Source: Archilochus colubris (taxonomy: Eukaryota; Chordata; Aves; Apodiformes; Trochilidae). From it: 64,000 nt of DNA. This document shows, one piece after another, positions 1 to 42,200 of this stretch (positions are counted from its first letter, which is position 1; every line of letters starts with the position of its first letter). Made by a program: the position numbers and the translations under genes. The notes below the pieces were generated by a model. The model did not search any database, was not told the origin of the DNA, and saw nothing but the letters and a program-made list of their open reading frames with translations. The stretch spans positions 36,792,874 through 36,856,873 of the forward strand of contig CM041090.1 of NCBI GenBank assembly GCA_023079485.1. Reading direction: 5' to 3'.

Positions 1-582
1 CGAGCAGCATGTTTCATGTTGAGTCACTGAGTTCAGATCAGCTGTGGAGCTCTTGAGGTTTGTACCCCAAGTACCAGTGCACACCCTGCTCTGAGCAGTG
101 GCATGAAGGTAGCTGGGAAGTCCATTTGTGGACACCTTTCTTTCAGGTGTGTATAGCTGGGAAAGAGGTATTAGAGGATTAAAGGAAATTAAAAAAAAAC
201 AAAATAACCCAAAGCAACCCCAGACAGTGAAAAAGTTCCAAACCAACTAATGGTATGGTCTCTGTGGAAAGATTTGGGAACATCAAGTACTGATTTTAGT
301 AGTTTCTGCTGACCTTTTCTTGCGCTGTGCATATAAAGACATCCTAAAATGTATCCTTGTATACTTTTCCCTTTTCCAAGTAGAGAAACAAAAACAGTAG
401 GCATCAGGTGTTACGTTCCCAAGGCACTCTGATTTCCCAAGAACAATAAGAAATATTATTGCATTTAATTTGAAATTTTATTTTGTGGTGTGAATGACAA
501 CTTGCTTAATAAAGAAAAGGAGAGATGACCAGAACAACTGAGTTGTGGAGTTTCATTCTGTGGAGTCCTGGGTTGTGGGGTG

Positions 583-666
583 GGTTTTTTTGTTTGTTTT
601 GTTTTTTGTTTTGTTTATTTGTTTTGGTTTTGTTTGTTTGTGGGTTTGTTGTTTTGTTTTTTTTTC
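583..666. repeat. G/T-rich low-complexity tract
   Basis: Irregular (TTTG/TTTTG)n run of about 84 bases with almost no A or C. The open frames across it (Cys, Phe and Val-rich) are compositional artefacts. Confidence 0.8.
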
Positions 667-1927
667 CATTGGTTCCACCCCCCCTTTGCAGTTTGCATGG
701 CTCCTTGACGTAGTAATGCTGGTATGAAATTCATGTACTGTTTCAGAGAGGTTTTTCTTGAGAAGAACTTAATTATATTTTTCATTTTGTTCCCACACCT
801 CCAGGTATTCAACTGGAGGAAAAAAGAAAACAAGCTTTTATTAGTTATTTTAATGCTTTAGTCATTTTTTAATTTCTGTTTAATATCGACCCTAGCTTGA
901 AATGAGTGTAAGCCTGAGTCATTTGAGTCTGGTTATAACTTGTGCTGAGTTGTATCTTAATGGAGTCCCTTTTGATTTTGGCCTGTGCTTTTGTTTGACT
1001 AGGATATCCTTTTTGGCCAAACTAACTGTGTGCTAGCCATGCAGAACAAAAGAACCAAAACCCCATTATGCTCCTGTAACATCAAAAATTTTATTGATAC
1101 CACTTACATGTTTTCAAATTGTGTGGGATTACAGCATTAGAAGGAGTGGAAATTAGAATTTAACATAATACTCTTTAAAAGTAATCTATGGCACCTTTAT
1201 ATCTTACCCCCCTCTCAGTTTCTCTTCAGAGTCTGTCTTTTGGAAACAAATGTTAATCAATTAATTGCTGACTGCTTGCTAGTAACAGTGAATTCTGAAG
1301 CCCAGTCTCCTTAGTTTTATTACTAGAAGGCAGGAAATTAAAAAAGCAGTCAGAATTACTTTGCTTCTCCAGGACCTTTATCTCCAGTAAGACCAAAACC
1401 TTAGAGATGTCACTAGAAGTGGTTTTTTTTGTAATGGATGAGGACTAATTACTTTCTTTGACTCCTTGGCTTATCAAGGAATCTGAAGTCATGTGGGACA
1501 CCTTGCCAGTGGTGACACTGCCTTAGGGTGACCTGGTTTGGGGACCTTCAGTTTTCCAGAGGTGTTTGGGGGGACTGTTCTGCCATGTAGCCCTTCTTGT
1601 TGGGGTTCTGCAGGATCCCATGTCTTGAATCTTCTGGGCCACAGATAAATATAGCCTGTGGGAACGTAGGGTGTATAATTATGGTGATACCAAGTGTGGT
1701 GTCATAACCATACCACTTCTTTTGCCCCTTAATTTGCTTAGGATACAGCTGTTGTAGAGCTTCCCCAAGCCCAATGATTATGAGATTGATGAGTGCAACT
1801 TGGTATCATCAATTATTCTTCACTAAGATCTTGATTGTGGGATGTAGTTTGCTAACCTATTGTATTGAATCCTCTCACTGCTGTAGTTCTGTAAGCAAAA
1901 AAATATTGAATAAACTGTTGGACTTTA

Positions 1928-1967
1928 CCATGTGAGGTCAGACAGCACCATGTCAGGTCAGAAAGCA
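1928..1967. repeat. Two-copy 20 bp tandem duplication
   Basis: Copies at 1928-1947 and 1948-1967 agree at 18 of 20 positions (CCATGTGAGGTCAGACAGCA and CCATGTCAGGTCAGAAAGCA). It lies within the intron. Confidence 0.85.
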
Positions 1968-2943
1968 TGCAGCACCTTTATACTGCAACCTATATTTATT
2001 CTTTTCAGTCTTTAGGGTTAACAGCTTCCAGTGCTTGCTGGGTATTCCTTAGCTTGGCATACTCTTGTGTTAACAATAAGAAGTTCCATCTGAGGTTGGC
2101 TTTTTACTAGTGTGTTCAAGTTTTAAGAAATAAGCATCAGGTTTCTTAACAAATAAACATCAAGCTCTTACTATTAAAATTTTTTTCTAGATTGAACTGC
2201 TATTCTTTTAACAAATGACTAAACATGCCTTTTATTGTTTTATTTAGTCGTTTATCTGTTGAGAATTAAGAAAACAGAACAAAAATGTAGCAACTAGTAC
2301 ATTCTACTTACTTTATTGGTTAAGCATGTGCTGGTTTTTGGTGTGAAAATGTTCCTATTGATACATTTGTTCTGTGTTCATAGTACAGCAAGAAGCATGG
2401 TGTTTCAATAAATTTGATTTTGCCATGGAAAGTGTCAACACTGGGAATAATGATTGAATCTGAAAACTTGTTTGCAGAATTACAGTCCTGCTGTGTATTC
2501 ATATACATATTTATGTATGTTCATACAGAGTTATAAATGACAGAGTGGTTTTACAAATATAAATTAATTAAGCTTGATGTGTTTGACTGTTCTTTCATCC
2601 TTTGGAGTGTCAGTTAACAATGGTGAATGTCAGCCTCCAGTGAAAGTAATGGTGTGTTGTAGAATTAAGCCTTAAATGCTCTTGTGTTTGCATTCATCCT
2701 GCACTTTTTTGGTGAACTTTATTTTCTTATTAGCAGAGGATGATTAAACTACAACATGTTGTTCAAGATCTCTAAACACACAGTACTAATACAGCTTCTC
2801 TAAGGGGTTTGTTTGTTAATCTGAGGTCTGTTATACAAATATTGTGTGAATGCTGCTTTCCTTTGAAATTGATCTTCAAAAAGAAATCCTGTTTTGTATA
2901 ATAAGATGCCAGACTCACAAAGATTTCCTTTCTTGTTTCATAG

Positions 2944-31770
<28,827 letters not shown>

Positions 31771-32328
31771 CAAAAAAATAAAACAGCATTATTAACCTGT
31801 GGAGTCACACATTTATGTAGTAGAAGATGGAGCAACAGTTTTCTGTATTGTGCAACTTTACAGTAGATTTCACATTTGTTTCATTATTACAACAGCACTG
31901 TATATACCTGTCTCTAAGTAAAGGAAAAAAATAAGGACTTTAATCCAAAGTTTGGACAGCAGATGGACTTCTCAGAACTTTGCAAACATAATCATTGTTT
32001 TAACCCTTCTTTAAAACAGTCTTCAAAGATCTGGTGATGAAAATTGCGATGTCAAATTCCATTGTCAGGACCTGTTCCTTATTTATCGTTAGCAGAGAGT
32101 ATAATACAACTTCCAAATGTGAACAATCTTAAAATTTAGCTTGTCTTTCTGCTAAACTGTTAAGTGTATTTATAGTAAAAGAGAAAAAAGACTGTCATTT
32201 CCTTATGAGTTTGTGTAACATCCTCCTTCTCTGGATAACTTTACTGTAATTTGACTTCTTTTTCCTTTTGCACATCTTCATAAGTTGAATGTCCATTCAG
32301 ATCAGGGCCATGAAAAACATAGGTCCTG

Positions 32329-32334
32329 AATAAA
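32329..32334 (+). terminator. Proximal poly(A) signal AATAAA of PPP2R5E
   Basis: Canonical hexamer about 560 bp after the stop, followed within 15-30 bases by GTTT, GGTGTGAG and a T8 run. This is a good cleavage and downstream-element arrangement for a short 3'UTR form. Confidence 0.5.
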
Positions 32335-32411
32335 AGTTTTGTTTACTGGTGTGAGCATTTTTTTTAGTACCAGGCTGTCTCTGGTGCTTCTTTAATTTGA
32401 ACATTAGGAGT

Positions 32412-32457
32412 AAAAAAAAAAAAAAAAGTTAAAAAAAAAAAGTTAAAAAAAAAAAAA
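32412..32457. repeat. Interrupted poly(A) tract with GTT spacers
   Basis: The structure is A16-GTT-A11-GTT-A13, in the sense orientation within the PPP2R5E 3'UTR, about 80 bp after the proximal AATAAA. It looks like a low-complexity A(n)GTT repeat. Confidence 0.85.
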
Positions 32458-33892
32458 GTAGGTGATAAACATAGTAGGAAAGAGAGCTTTGGATTCATGC
32501 ACCTGTTTATTGCAAATCCAAACTAGTGTCCACAATCCTTTAAAAATGGGCAGTGGTAACACCCTGGACTTCAGTACCTAACCAGTATTAGTGATATGGC
32601 ATTGGACACACATACCAGAGTTATTTTAGAAATACTAATTGCTAAATTATTACAGTATGTTTTATTGGACCATTTTGAAAGAATAAAGACAAACACTAAA
32701 CAGTGCAAGCATGAAATTGATCTCCAGTGGTCATGAATCTAATTGGAAATAGAGTTGAGATAGCAGTTTGGACTGTTTGGAGTTGTTGCCTTACTTTTTA
32801 ATATGTATTTATAAAGTGTTCCAGCAAAAGAGGATGTAGCCTCTAAGAAACATACTCTAGTGTTTTTGTGGTTCTAGTACTATTACTCATCACAGTACCA
32901 GCCCTATGGTCTTAGCTGGAAAGGATTCTCAATAATATACTTCTGCATTCTCATCTGGATGCTCATTCCTAACTACTGTATTTGTTACCAAAAGTGGTTC
33001 TACAAATGCTACTGAAAAAAATTCTGGAAATCCTAATGTTCTGAGTATTAATAATAAAGTTTAAAATGCTTTTATATCAAAGGTGCATTGTGACCAAATT
33101 GTTTAAAACAGAAGAAAGAAAAACAAAGCAAAACAGAGGGCTGTATTATAAGTATACATTATTGGCTATCTGCTTTGTATTTGAAAGTGGAATCTTACAT
33201 CTTTGGTAGGTAAAATGCTGATAAGACTTATGTACAGTATATATTTAGCTAATGCAGTTGAATTATTATATACCGAAAGGTATGTGTTTCAGGATTTTTC
33301 TCCAGGATGCTTTTGAACTGTTACAGACATATGACAACAGTGAATTGATAATCCTAAACCATCAATCCAGCAGTATTTACAGTATAAAACTGAATTGGTG
33401 TTCATGAGTCTTTGTGATAGTTGCAAACATGAATTTATGACCTGTTGCCATTGATAGAAATACAGTATAAATACAAGCTTGTATATTTTTCTTCCTACCA
33501 TTTAAATATACAGTAGTATTTGAAGTTTTCTTGTTTTCAGGCACGGAAAAGAAGTAAAAAAAAAAAAAAGAATTCCCTCCTAGACTACTGACTGTTTCAG
33601 GATTATCAGGTCACAGTTTGTACTTCTGGGTCTGCGCACACAAATGTTGTAAACTCAATGATTTTGTAAAAACTTGACACTGTTAATTCTGGAAAAAAAA
33701 AAAAGAAAAAAAAAGAAAAAGTGGAACTAGTCATATGCAACACCAAGCACAACATGGTTTAATGGGATAAATAAGAGCTTCTTTTAAGAACACTGACTGG
33801 GACGCAATGTAAATTAGGCAGTTACTGTCATAGTTGAAACATTTTATTTTAAAGTGCTGAAGCGAAGGTGCAAGCTGAAATACTGAAGATTA

Positions 33893-33898
33893 AATAAA
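33893..33898 (+). terminator. Internal poly(A) signal AATAAA of PPP2R5E
   Basis: Canonical hexamer in the sequence TTAAATAAATT, about 2.1 kb after the stop. Downstream sequence is moderately T-rich. It is a candidate intermediate site. Confidence 0.3.
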
Positions 33899-34255
33899 TT
33901 TATAACAAATCATGTCCCTTAGCCCATTGATTTTGACAGTCTTTTATTTCTGTTACCAAAAATTTGCTAGTGTGATTTTTGTGTGAAATGGTCATGATCT
34001 ACAAGAGGGTGGACTTAAACTCATGCTCAAAGACTATGTTCCATTGTGAAAAAGAAATGAAAGAATGGAGGAAAAAAGAGTAATATATTCCACATGGTGG
34101 AGTAAACCACAACAATGTGAAATTAGAAAAAGCACCTTGTCCTGTACTTAGAGTTTAGGTGAGTGTTGTTTGTTCATACCTAATTTTGCTTTTGACATGA
34201 CATTCTGGTATTGATCATATAAAGCTGATGAGAACCTGATGGGTTGCAATATTTT

Positions 34256-34279
34256 GTTACCTCTGATGTTACCTCTGAT
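34256..34279. repeat. Perfect two-copy 12-mer
   Basis: GTTACCTCTGAT is repeated exactly, head to tail, at 34256-34267 and 34268-34279 within the PPP2R5E 3'UTR. It is probably a recent slippage duplication. Confidence 0.85.
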
Positions 34280-35672
34280 GTGGGGATAGTGGGGAGTATC
34301 TAAGGTTTATAGATGATTTATCACTTCCAAGAAGGAATGTTTCTTAAAAGTGAACAAGATGATGTGATACAAGTCACTTGACTCTAAAAGGCTGACACGA
34401 CATAGGTTGCACTGTGTGATGTAGATGAAGAAGCCCTTGCCACAATGATACAACCATACCCCCGGGATCCACTGTTTGCTGCAATCCAAAAGTGATGTCC
34501 TGCCCCTCTGCAGAGCTCCCACTGCTGTCAGGTGGAGTTTTAGGCAAAGAAGAAGGCAGGGTATGAGCCCAAGTGTGATCAGTGCGTCTGTTTAATTATG
34601 CCTTCATTTGCTTCTTGAGTTCCAGAAACTACCTTTGTTTGTGTAAATGTTCTTATTATTAACTGCTTGTACAGCAGTTGTTGGGTGGTTGCTCGTGTCC
34701 TGTACCACATTGGTTTCAGGAGAAAGGATGAATGCTCTCTGGTAAAAGGGCAGAGTTGCATTTTCAGTACTAGGGCACTGCATCAGGTCTTGGGGATATA
34801 ACAGCTGTAACAGAATAGAGTTCCTCTCGTCTACTTTAAATTGAGCACACATTGCTTTCTTCAGCTTGCAAGTATCCCTTACTGTTTTCCTTTCATTGCT
34901 TTTGAGAGCTTTTGGTCTCTCTTCCAAAGCTTGGAATGCTTTAAATACAAGTATTCTAATGCCATTGGAGCGTTTACTAGCAGGGTTTCCATAAATTTAA
35001 TCTTGGTTTTGTTAGCATAAATAGAAGGGTTTAATTTATTTTTTTATCTCCTCCTATATACGGAAAAAATTGAGGGTATTAGAGCCAAGAATTGCTTGAG
35101 AAAGAAATGCAGCAGCTGTACTTATGTTCTACGTGCCTAAGTATGGCCTTAGGCTCTCTCACTCCATGGAAAGGAAAATATATTAGGAGCTTTAAAGACC
35201 TCTTTATTGTTTTGTGAGGAGGAGGACAGATAAGATTCTTCTCCCCCCAGATAAGCCGAAGTAATTTGCTTTTAGTTATGTCTTAGAAAACAAAGATGGC
35301 CTTTTCTCTTAATTGTGTAACAATACCATCCCTAGGCAGTTGCCCTAAAAAAAGACAAAGATGACAATGCACGAGATTGAAGAATGTTTTTATTTACATG
35401 TGGCTTTTTAGTTTTGGCTCACCTGCTTCCTGTGAGTGCAGAGTGCTTCCTGCAGCTCTGGAGTGAGCCATGAATTAGTTTTTCTAGTTTGTATGTGCAG
35501 CAGATTTTGTATAGCCCAGTTCTTCCTTTTGAAGTCTATGAAACATCTTGAAACAGAATGGAACTAATTTTGATTGAAAACTTTTATCCAAGTGTTGCTT
35601 CCCATCCACAGAAGCAGACACTTTTTATCATGACCTCTCTGAATATAAGTTTTTGTTATTTGGATCACTTAC

Positions 35673-35680
35673 TGTAAATA
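35673..35680 (+). promoter_or_regulatory. Pumilio-type element TGTAAATA in the 3'UTR
   Basis: Exact match to the Pumilio consensus TGTANATA, near the distal end of the probable 3'UTR. A second exact match (TGTATATA) lies at 31899-31906. An 8-mer of this kind can occur by chance in AT-rich sequence. Confidence 0.3.
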
Positions 35681-36265
35681 TGTTGTATTCATAACCTCAT
35701 GGAACAATGAGGAGTTTTCAAATATAAATAGTACTGAGACATTTCTTGTTGTTGTCCTATTTTTGATTGTAGTATAGCGAATGACCTGTCATGCTTTTTG
35801 TTTCGAGGTTAGCATTAGATTCATAGATCTTAATATTTTAGCATTTCATTGTTTAAGCAGGAGAGGGCAGCAAAAGTTCATTTTTCCCCATAGGAATGCT
35901 CTGGTCCATTACTGTTTTTAAACTTAGATGCATTTAAACATCTGTGGGTAAGGGGGGAAAAATGAAACATTTTTTATATATATTAAAAGGTGCGTATGAA
36001 AATATATCGACTGGTCCAACCAGACTGTGAAAATGTCTTCTACTCTACTTCAAAGTAATAAAAAAAAAAGAAAAATATCTTCCACCTCTGGATAAAGTAC
36101 AAGCAGGTCTTAAGCTCTTGGATTCAAATGTCATTCTTTGGGAATAGTTTACTTTCTTAAAAATGGTATCAAAGAAACTCGAACTCAATGGTGCTCCCAG
36201 CTATAAATGTGTAATCTTCCTCTTTTGCACATGCTCCAAGAGGCTCTGTACTGTGGGTGCATCTA

Positions 36266-36271
36266 AATAAA
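36266..36271 (+). terminator. Candidate distal poly(A) signal AATAAA of PPP2R5E
   Basis: Canonical hexamer followed by GTGTTTTCC, then a T8 run about 35 bases on. Another AATAAA lies 209 bp upstream at 36057. I place the probable distal end of the transcript just after this site. Confidence 0.4.
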
Positions 36272-39200
36272 GAAGCAATGAAGTGTTTTCCAGGTGCTTG
36301 GCTTTTTTTTCCACCTCCTCCCTTTTATATTTCATGTACCTTTTCAGCAGTAAAGTTCCAGCCATGAGCTGTCCATTTGCATGTGTTAAATGTGAGGATA
36401 TTTGTATGAGAAAAAAACCTAAACAATGAGGTGGTAATTTAAGTTTCTGCCAGAGTTACCATAGTAAACGATGACTTTTCATGGTTTTATTTTCTTAAAG
36501 GTCCCCTCGTGATGATGAGCATCTTCATCCTGCACACAGCCATGCCTGTGAGGGAGGTCAAGAGCAGTGGGTACTGAAAATCAGCATGAGAGTCACACAG
36601 TGGTCTTTATAAACCCTTCAAGCCTTACACTTTGCAGCTGGTGGAGGAACTTGTTCTTTTATTGCCATCATTCTAGTGGTGCAGTTGTCATGCTGCTCTG
36701 CCTTGCAGTTTGGAAGTGAAAAGAAAGTCTTAAGATGGTTATGGAAACCTCCTCTGGAGAGAACCACGGGTGGAGCCTGGTGTGGGGCAGTGCTGGGGAA
36801 TAGCTTTAGTTGAAGCTCAGTGGATATGGATGATGGAATAAACATAAAGTTCTGATTTTCATGTATCATTTTCCTATGGGAATTACTCCAGTAGTCCAAG
36901 TCTTAAAAATTCTCTCAATTCTGCTTTTTTCCAAATTAAATTTTCAGCAGTTGGATCTTGTGTGTGTTTGTTAGAAGAGCTCATTATCACGAATCCCTTT
37001 AAATGCTTGTAAGACAATATTGAGATCACTTAACAATTCATCCCTCTTTGCTATTTTATTGCAAGGCAAGTATTTTCCAAAGGAGTTAAAAACCCACAAG
37101 AACACGCAAGTAAGTTCTGGCCTTGAGGGTGGGATTTGTACTTGCAAGTTAGAAAATAACTTTTAAAGGATTGGAGTTAAATTAGTTTCCTGCTTTTGGT
37201 AATGATAATTGCTTTGCTGCTTTTTCATCTTTGTCTTTCCTTCTCAGGCATATTTTTGTTTCTGATAAAATAACAAAGGGCTGAATTTATCTTGCATTTA
37301 GTTTGGGCCCCGGATCACGAGTCTGTGGCCTACAGAAGAGTGGTGTGTGCAGATAAAGGTTCTTCCCAGGTCTGTCTGAAATCACTGCTTCAATCTACAG
37401 TAAAGCAACAGCTTGAGTATTAAAACTATAAACTGATACAAAGTTTTGCACTCTGGGTTCAGAGGTTTTAAGGATTTAGTGGTGAAGTCAAAGTGAATAG
37501 CCTGAGTTTGTTAGTAAATACCTTAACAGAAAGTGTATGAACCCACCGTGAGTAGTAACATAAGGCTTCTCTGGAAACCTCCATCATCTGTAAAATTGTC
37601 ATACTGAAGCTTTATCTTTTACTATTTTTCTGTTCATCCCAGCTCCCCATGCATTTTGTCTGTTCAGTACTTGCCTCACCCTGAAATCACTGAGCATGTG
37701 AGAACTTGGGGATCATCCATAAAGGATGGAAAGCTTGTGATAAGTTTAAAGAAGTATATGTTTTGTATGGCTGGGCAGTGTCTTGTGCCTTTGAGACACT
37801 TGAAGACACCTGGGAACTCCCTTTGCGTTATCCCTGACTCCGGCAAGGTCTTCCAAAAAGAAAAGGAGACAAGAATATTTTACATGGTTTCTGAATCTTG
37901 GGTTGGAAATCCTTACTTTGTCACCCCCTGAGGCAAGTTTTTGTGAACAAACACTCTCTGACACAGAAAGCAGCAGCCCCAGAGGTTAAAAAAAATGTTT
38001 ACCCAGTGTCCAGCTGGTGGAGCACTGCAGGGAGGATGCAGACACCAGCTGAAGCAGAAGGAAGCTTGAGCTCAATTGTCCTGACAGAAGGAAGCAAAGA
38101 CATTGGATTTGTATGAGGATGGGTGCAAGGATGGTTCTGCCTCCAGCAACCAAAGGCAGAGACTACCTGCTAGTTTTATTTTTAACTTGGTGGGCTCAGA
38201 CCTGCTTTGAATCTTTAACCTTCAGGTGAAGGAGATGCGGTTTAGCTGGGTAAGCAAACTGATCAAACATCTTTTGTTATTAATTCTGCAAAATGTATTG
38301 AATAGGATGCTTCTGCTCATCTGTTGTCCCAAGACTATAACATGACTCCCATGCTTTTCTAGATACTGTGTGGGCAATGTAGATACTGGGCAGAAGTGGA
38401 AAAATGTTGTATACTTAACAATGCCAAACCAGGATGGGCTTCTGTGTTACAGAGGTCAAGCATCTTGGAGGCAGTAGGCTGAAGTCTGCAGCTGACAGGT
38501 CTCAGAGTGAACTGAAACTTGGCAAAACATGCTCTTGATTTCTGGAGGAAGAGAACGTAAAATTCAGACAGTGGTAATTAGTTAATTAGTCCACAGACCA
38601 TTTCACAAACACAAAGGGGTATTATTGCTACCCACGACTCTCATCAGACAGTAATGGTTCACATGGTCAGTGATTATGGAGTAGATTTCAAATGTCAGTT
38701 CTGGCTAGACAAAAAATTCCTCTTGAGGGTACAAAGGAAAGAGTATTTCCTACCATAATGCAATGCCCCAGCCTTCCCCTTGTTCTTAGGCTGCTGAGTG
38801 ATGCAGCCCTGCAAGGAGCTCTGCAAGCCCAAGTGGGAAGGCTTGCAATGGGCTGAGTTTAAACTGTGTTGTTCATCATAATCAAGGCAGGATTGGTGAT
38901 GATAGACTGGTGGGTATTGTAGCTTTATCCAGGCAAATGCCTTTCCATGCTGTAAGCTAAAGAACTGGGACTTTTTTGGGAAGGTCCAATGGAGCCTTGT
39001 TCTCACCAGACCTCACAATGTAACTCTGCTTTAGCAGAAACTCTGTTGAAGCTTTTTTTCAGATGCAATTCTGTTTCTATAATGACCTTCCACCTATTAA
39101 ATCCCCCTAAATTTTTCAATGTGACTCCTTAAAAGACCCCTCCCCTTGTTCAAATCCCATTGCTATCTATTTTGTTATTCAGACTTTTTGATGAAAATAC

Positions 39201-42200
39201 TTTGAAAACGTTGAAATCTATAAATATGCTCCAATATTTATAAAAGCTTCCGAAATAAATGCAACAGAACAGCTAAAGATACAGGAGAAAAAGGCTTGAA
39301 TTTAACACTAATGTAAGTTCAGCCAGGGAATTATTTTTTTTCCTCCCCCTTTTCTTCTCCATCCAACTTATTTCTGTTTTCTCTTGCTGTAGCACTAATT
39401 CTGCTGATAGTAAAATAAAATATGTGCAACACAGAATCCAGATGAGAGAAAAAAGAAGCTGCTTTCAAGATTTGTGGTCCCAGGTGAGGTTCCCCTTATA
39501 GCACAACCTTTAGCTCTTCTACCTCAATCCCTCTCCTCATGGAGATCAGTTTCTAGTTGATTTGAAATCAATGAAAAAAATTTACCATTGAGATCAATGT
39601 CCAGTTGTCCCCCCAAGTTCATAGAGGTGAGATGCCTTTAATTTAGGGGTATTTCTGATCAATGTCTGTGAAGCTCTTATCCTCACAGGCTGCCTAAGCT
39701 TATGTGATGCTTCTGCTGCTACAGTTTAGACAGCCAAGCATATGCAAGAACTCTTGTTGGTTTGTAGGTTTTTGTCAGAATTTGGGAGAGCAGAGGTGGC
39801 TGCTTGTCCCGTGGCATTTTATCCCATCAACTTTCAACCTTTTAGGCTTCTTTTTTCTCTGAATTTTTGTCTGTTTTTGTCACAATGACTGAGAGTTAGT
39901 AGCTTTCTGTGTGGTTCAAATGCACTTTGCTAACAAGCAGGTCCAGGAGCAGCACCACTACCAAATCCTGACTTCTCACGGCTCCCCTGTACAACTTCCC
40001 AGGAATGGGTTGCAGGAGCCACGTCCGAGGCACTGACTCCTCTCACACATGGTTGAGTTTAACTGGGAGAGAAGCTGGGGAGAGGAGAACTGGCAGCAGT
40101 CAGGTGCACAGAATTTATTTTACAGTAAAGGGCTATTAGGCTCCTTGCCTGGATTGTGAGGAGTTCTGTTCCAACAGCAGCCTCTGCCTTATGTCAAGTG
40201 CTTCAGACTTAACCAAACCAAGGAGGGGCCCTGGCATCCAAAGGCAGGAGCAGGCTATATCTTGCAGCAGGTATCAGGTATGTATAGGCTCTGCCCTTTA
40301 GTTTTCTTAATTCAGTGTCAAGGAAAAGAGATTAAATTGATCAGACTGTCAAGACACACCTAGTCCCCTGTTTTTTCCTCTTCTTTTAATCAAGCATAAT
40401 TTATATCCCTGCTAAATCCACCATTATTAAACTACTTATTTTTTTCCTATACTAAATTACCAAACCAGTTTCAAATCCTTGGAAATGAAGTGAATGCAGT
40501 ATATAGCGTAATGGAACAACATCCAAACCTATTATAGGGATTTGAAATCTAATAATTAAATGTAAAAGCTTGGATTCATTGTCTAGGGAAACAGAACCCA
40601 TAAATAAGCTATTTAATGTCATACTGGTATTTTATTTTATTTTCTTTCACTGGGCTTCAATTAGTCACTGACGTAGGATATTCTGGTTTGGTTGCATCAT
40701 TATTGCAGCAGGGAGTGTTGGCATGAAATCCAGATCCTGCAGTAATAAATAACAACTCAATTTCCAACACTCAAGCTGTTATTTCTGCATAAGCTTGATT
40801 TCATGGGGTGACTGTTTGACCAGTCTTTATTCATTATGGTAGGACAGTTGCAGGGCAGAACTGGGATAAGTGGTATATCTCAGTGCTTGATTAAGCAGAG
40901 CAGAAGCAAGAAAATCAGATGAAAAGGGAAGCATTCCCCTTACAAGCATACTTTTCAGTATCCAGTGTGTGCAAAATACAAGGATGTCTTAGGAGCAGTG
41001 ATTTCAAGCTTGTTATGGAAATGCAGTTAATGTGTGACCTTGCCTACATCCAGGCTTTTCTCTGACTTGGCAGTGGCTGTAGTCCCCAAAACATAGCTTT
41101 GAGGTGTATTTTCCTTTACTATAAGCTTGAATTGTTTTCCATGTGTTCACATTCTGTGACCCCCCAGCCATTATCCCTGTCAGGTTGTTCATGCTAATAC
41201 ATTTTCCAAGCAATGTCTTACTGCCTGGAAATACCTCGATGCAGAGTTGGGGTTGTTATCTTTTTGCCTGAAAGAAGAGAACTGGGTAGGTGAGAAGAAG
41301 AGGGGAAGGGTTTATGGCATCACCATGCCCTGGGACCAGAGTGTGAGGGACTCAGGGAGGACAGACCTGCTCTGTATGGGTTTGGTTTCTCCCTGCCCTT
41401 GGCTACTGGGGAGAGCGAGACAGGGAGAACCCTCACCCATCACATTTCCCAGAGCACCTTGGTGACTGGGTCCCTCCTTGCCCCAGCCTAGCATGTGCCC
41501 TCTCTCTTTCAGTTTTCCTGCATCTTTTTCCAGCATCTTTTATCCTGTCCTAAACTCTCCTCTGTCTCTCTCAAGAGCAATCCTTTCTCCTTATTGACAA
41601 TTCCACTGCACCCCCATACTCCATACCTCTGACCTGGGGCTCCTGTAAGCTCCAGTTGTTTTATTTGGACTTATTTCTCCTTCCTTCCAGAGCTCATATG
41701 CCATTACTCAGTCTTCTGTGGGACCTCTTGAAAGGTGAAGCCATGCCTCTCCCCTGGCTCTTCTAGAGGAAAGACATCCTCTCCTTCACTAATGAGAGGT
41801 TATGAAAGACCTGGACATAGCAAGACAGTAATGACCCCAAATCCATCAGGTACTCAGAGGGGAGGATATGTTGAGAAAATGTGTGTGTTAGTCTGGAAGA
41901 GAGTTTGTGCAGGAGAGGATTCTGGTTTATTCCCATAAAATAAACCTACATGTTTTTCTATACATGGCTAAGTTTAAAACAAGAAAAGTTATTATTTTTA
42001 CCTTGGGTGCACTCAAACTTACCTGAATGATGGAGAATTTCCCTCTTCTAAGTACAGAAAACATGGTGAGACAGATTAAATACAGCTCTTCTGTAAACTG
42101 CAGGACTTCATTCTCTGCCTGCCAGAGTCAATGATGGAAGTCCTGTTGCTGCCACCAAAAATAAAATAAAGATCTGTGAGGAGATTGGACAAATCTGCTG

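Larger units (their letters stand above)
1..2943 (+). other. PPP2R5E intron upstream of the first exon seen
   Basis: AT-rich intronic sequence. It holds a G/T-rich low-complexity tract near 583-666 and a two-copy 20 bp tandem duplication at 1928-1967. I see no exon, so the upstream coding exon for residues 1-52 lies before the window. Confidence 0.8.
31771..36290 (+). other. PPP2R5E: PPP2R5E probable 3'UTR
   Basis: This AT-rich stretch follows the stop codon and has no coding potential of its own. Poly(A) signals AATAAA lie at 32329, 32682, 33053, 33893, 36057 and 36266, several followed by U or GU-rich sequence. This suggests alternative polyadenylation with a long distal form ending near 36290. 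Pumilio-type elements TGTANATA occur at 31899-31906 and 35673-35680. It also contains A-rich tracts and a perfect two-copy 12-mer. The distal end is inferred, since the sequence alone cannot show which sites are used. Confidence 0.55.

Noticed and set aside
2850..2943. In-frame ATG upstream of the first PPP2R5E exon, giving an alternative N-terminus
   Set aside because: The stretch ends in a clear pyrimidine tract plus AG, and the Asp codon is completed by the family's upstream exon. The read-through residues look intronic.
31777..31782. AATAAA seven bases after the PPP2R5E stop
   Set aside because: It would give an almost absent 3'UTR and lacks a GU-rich downstream element. Better sites follow.
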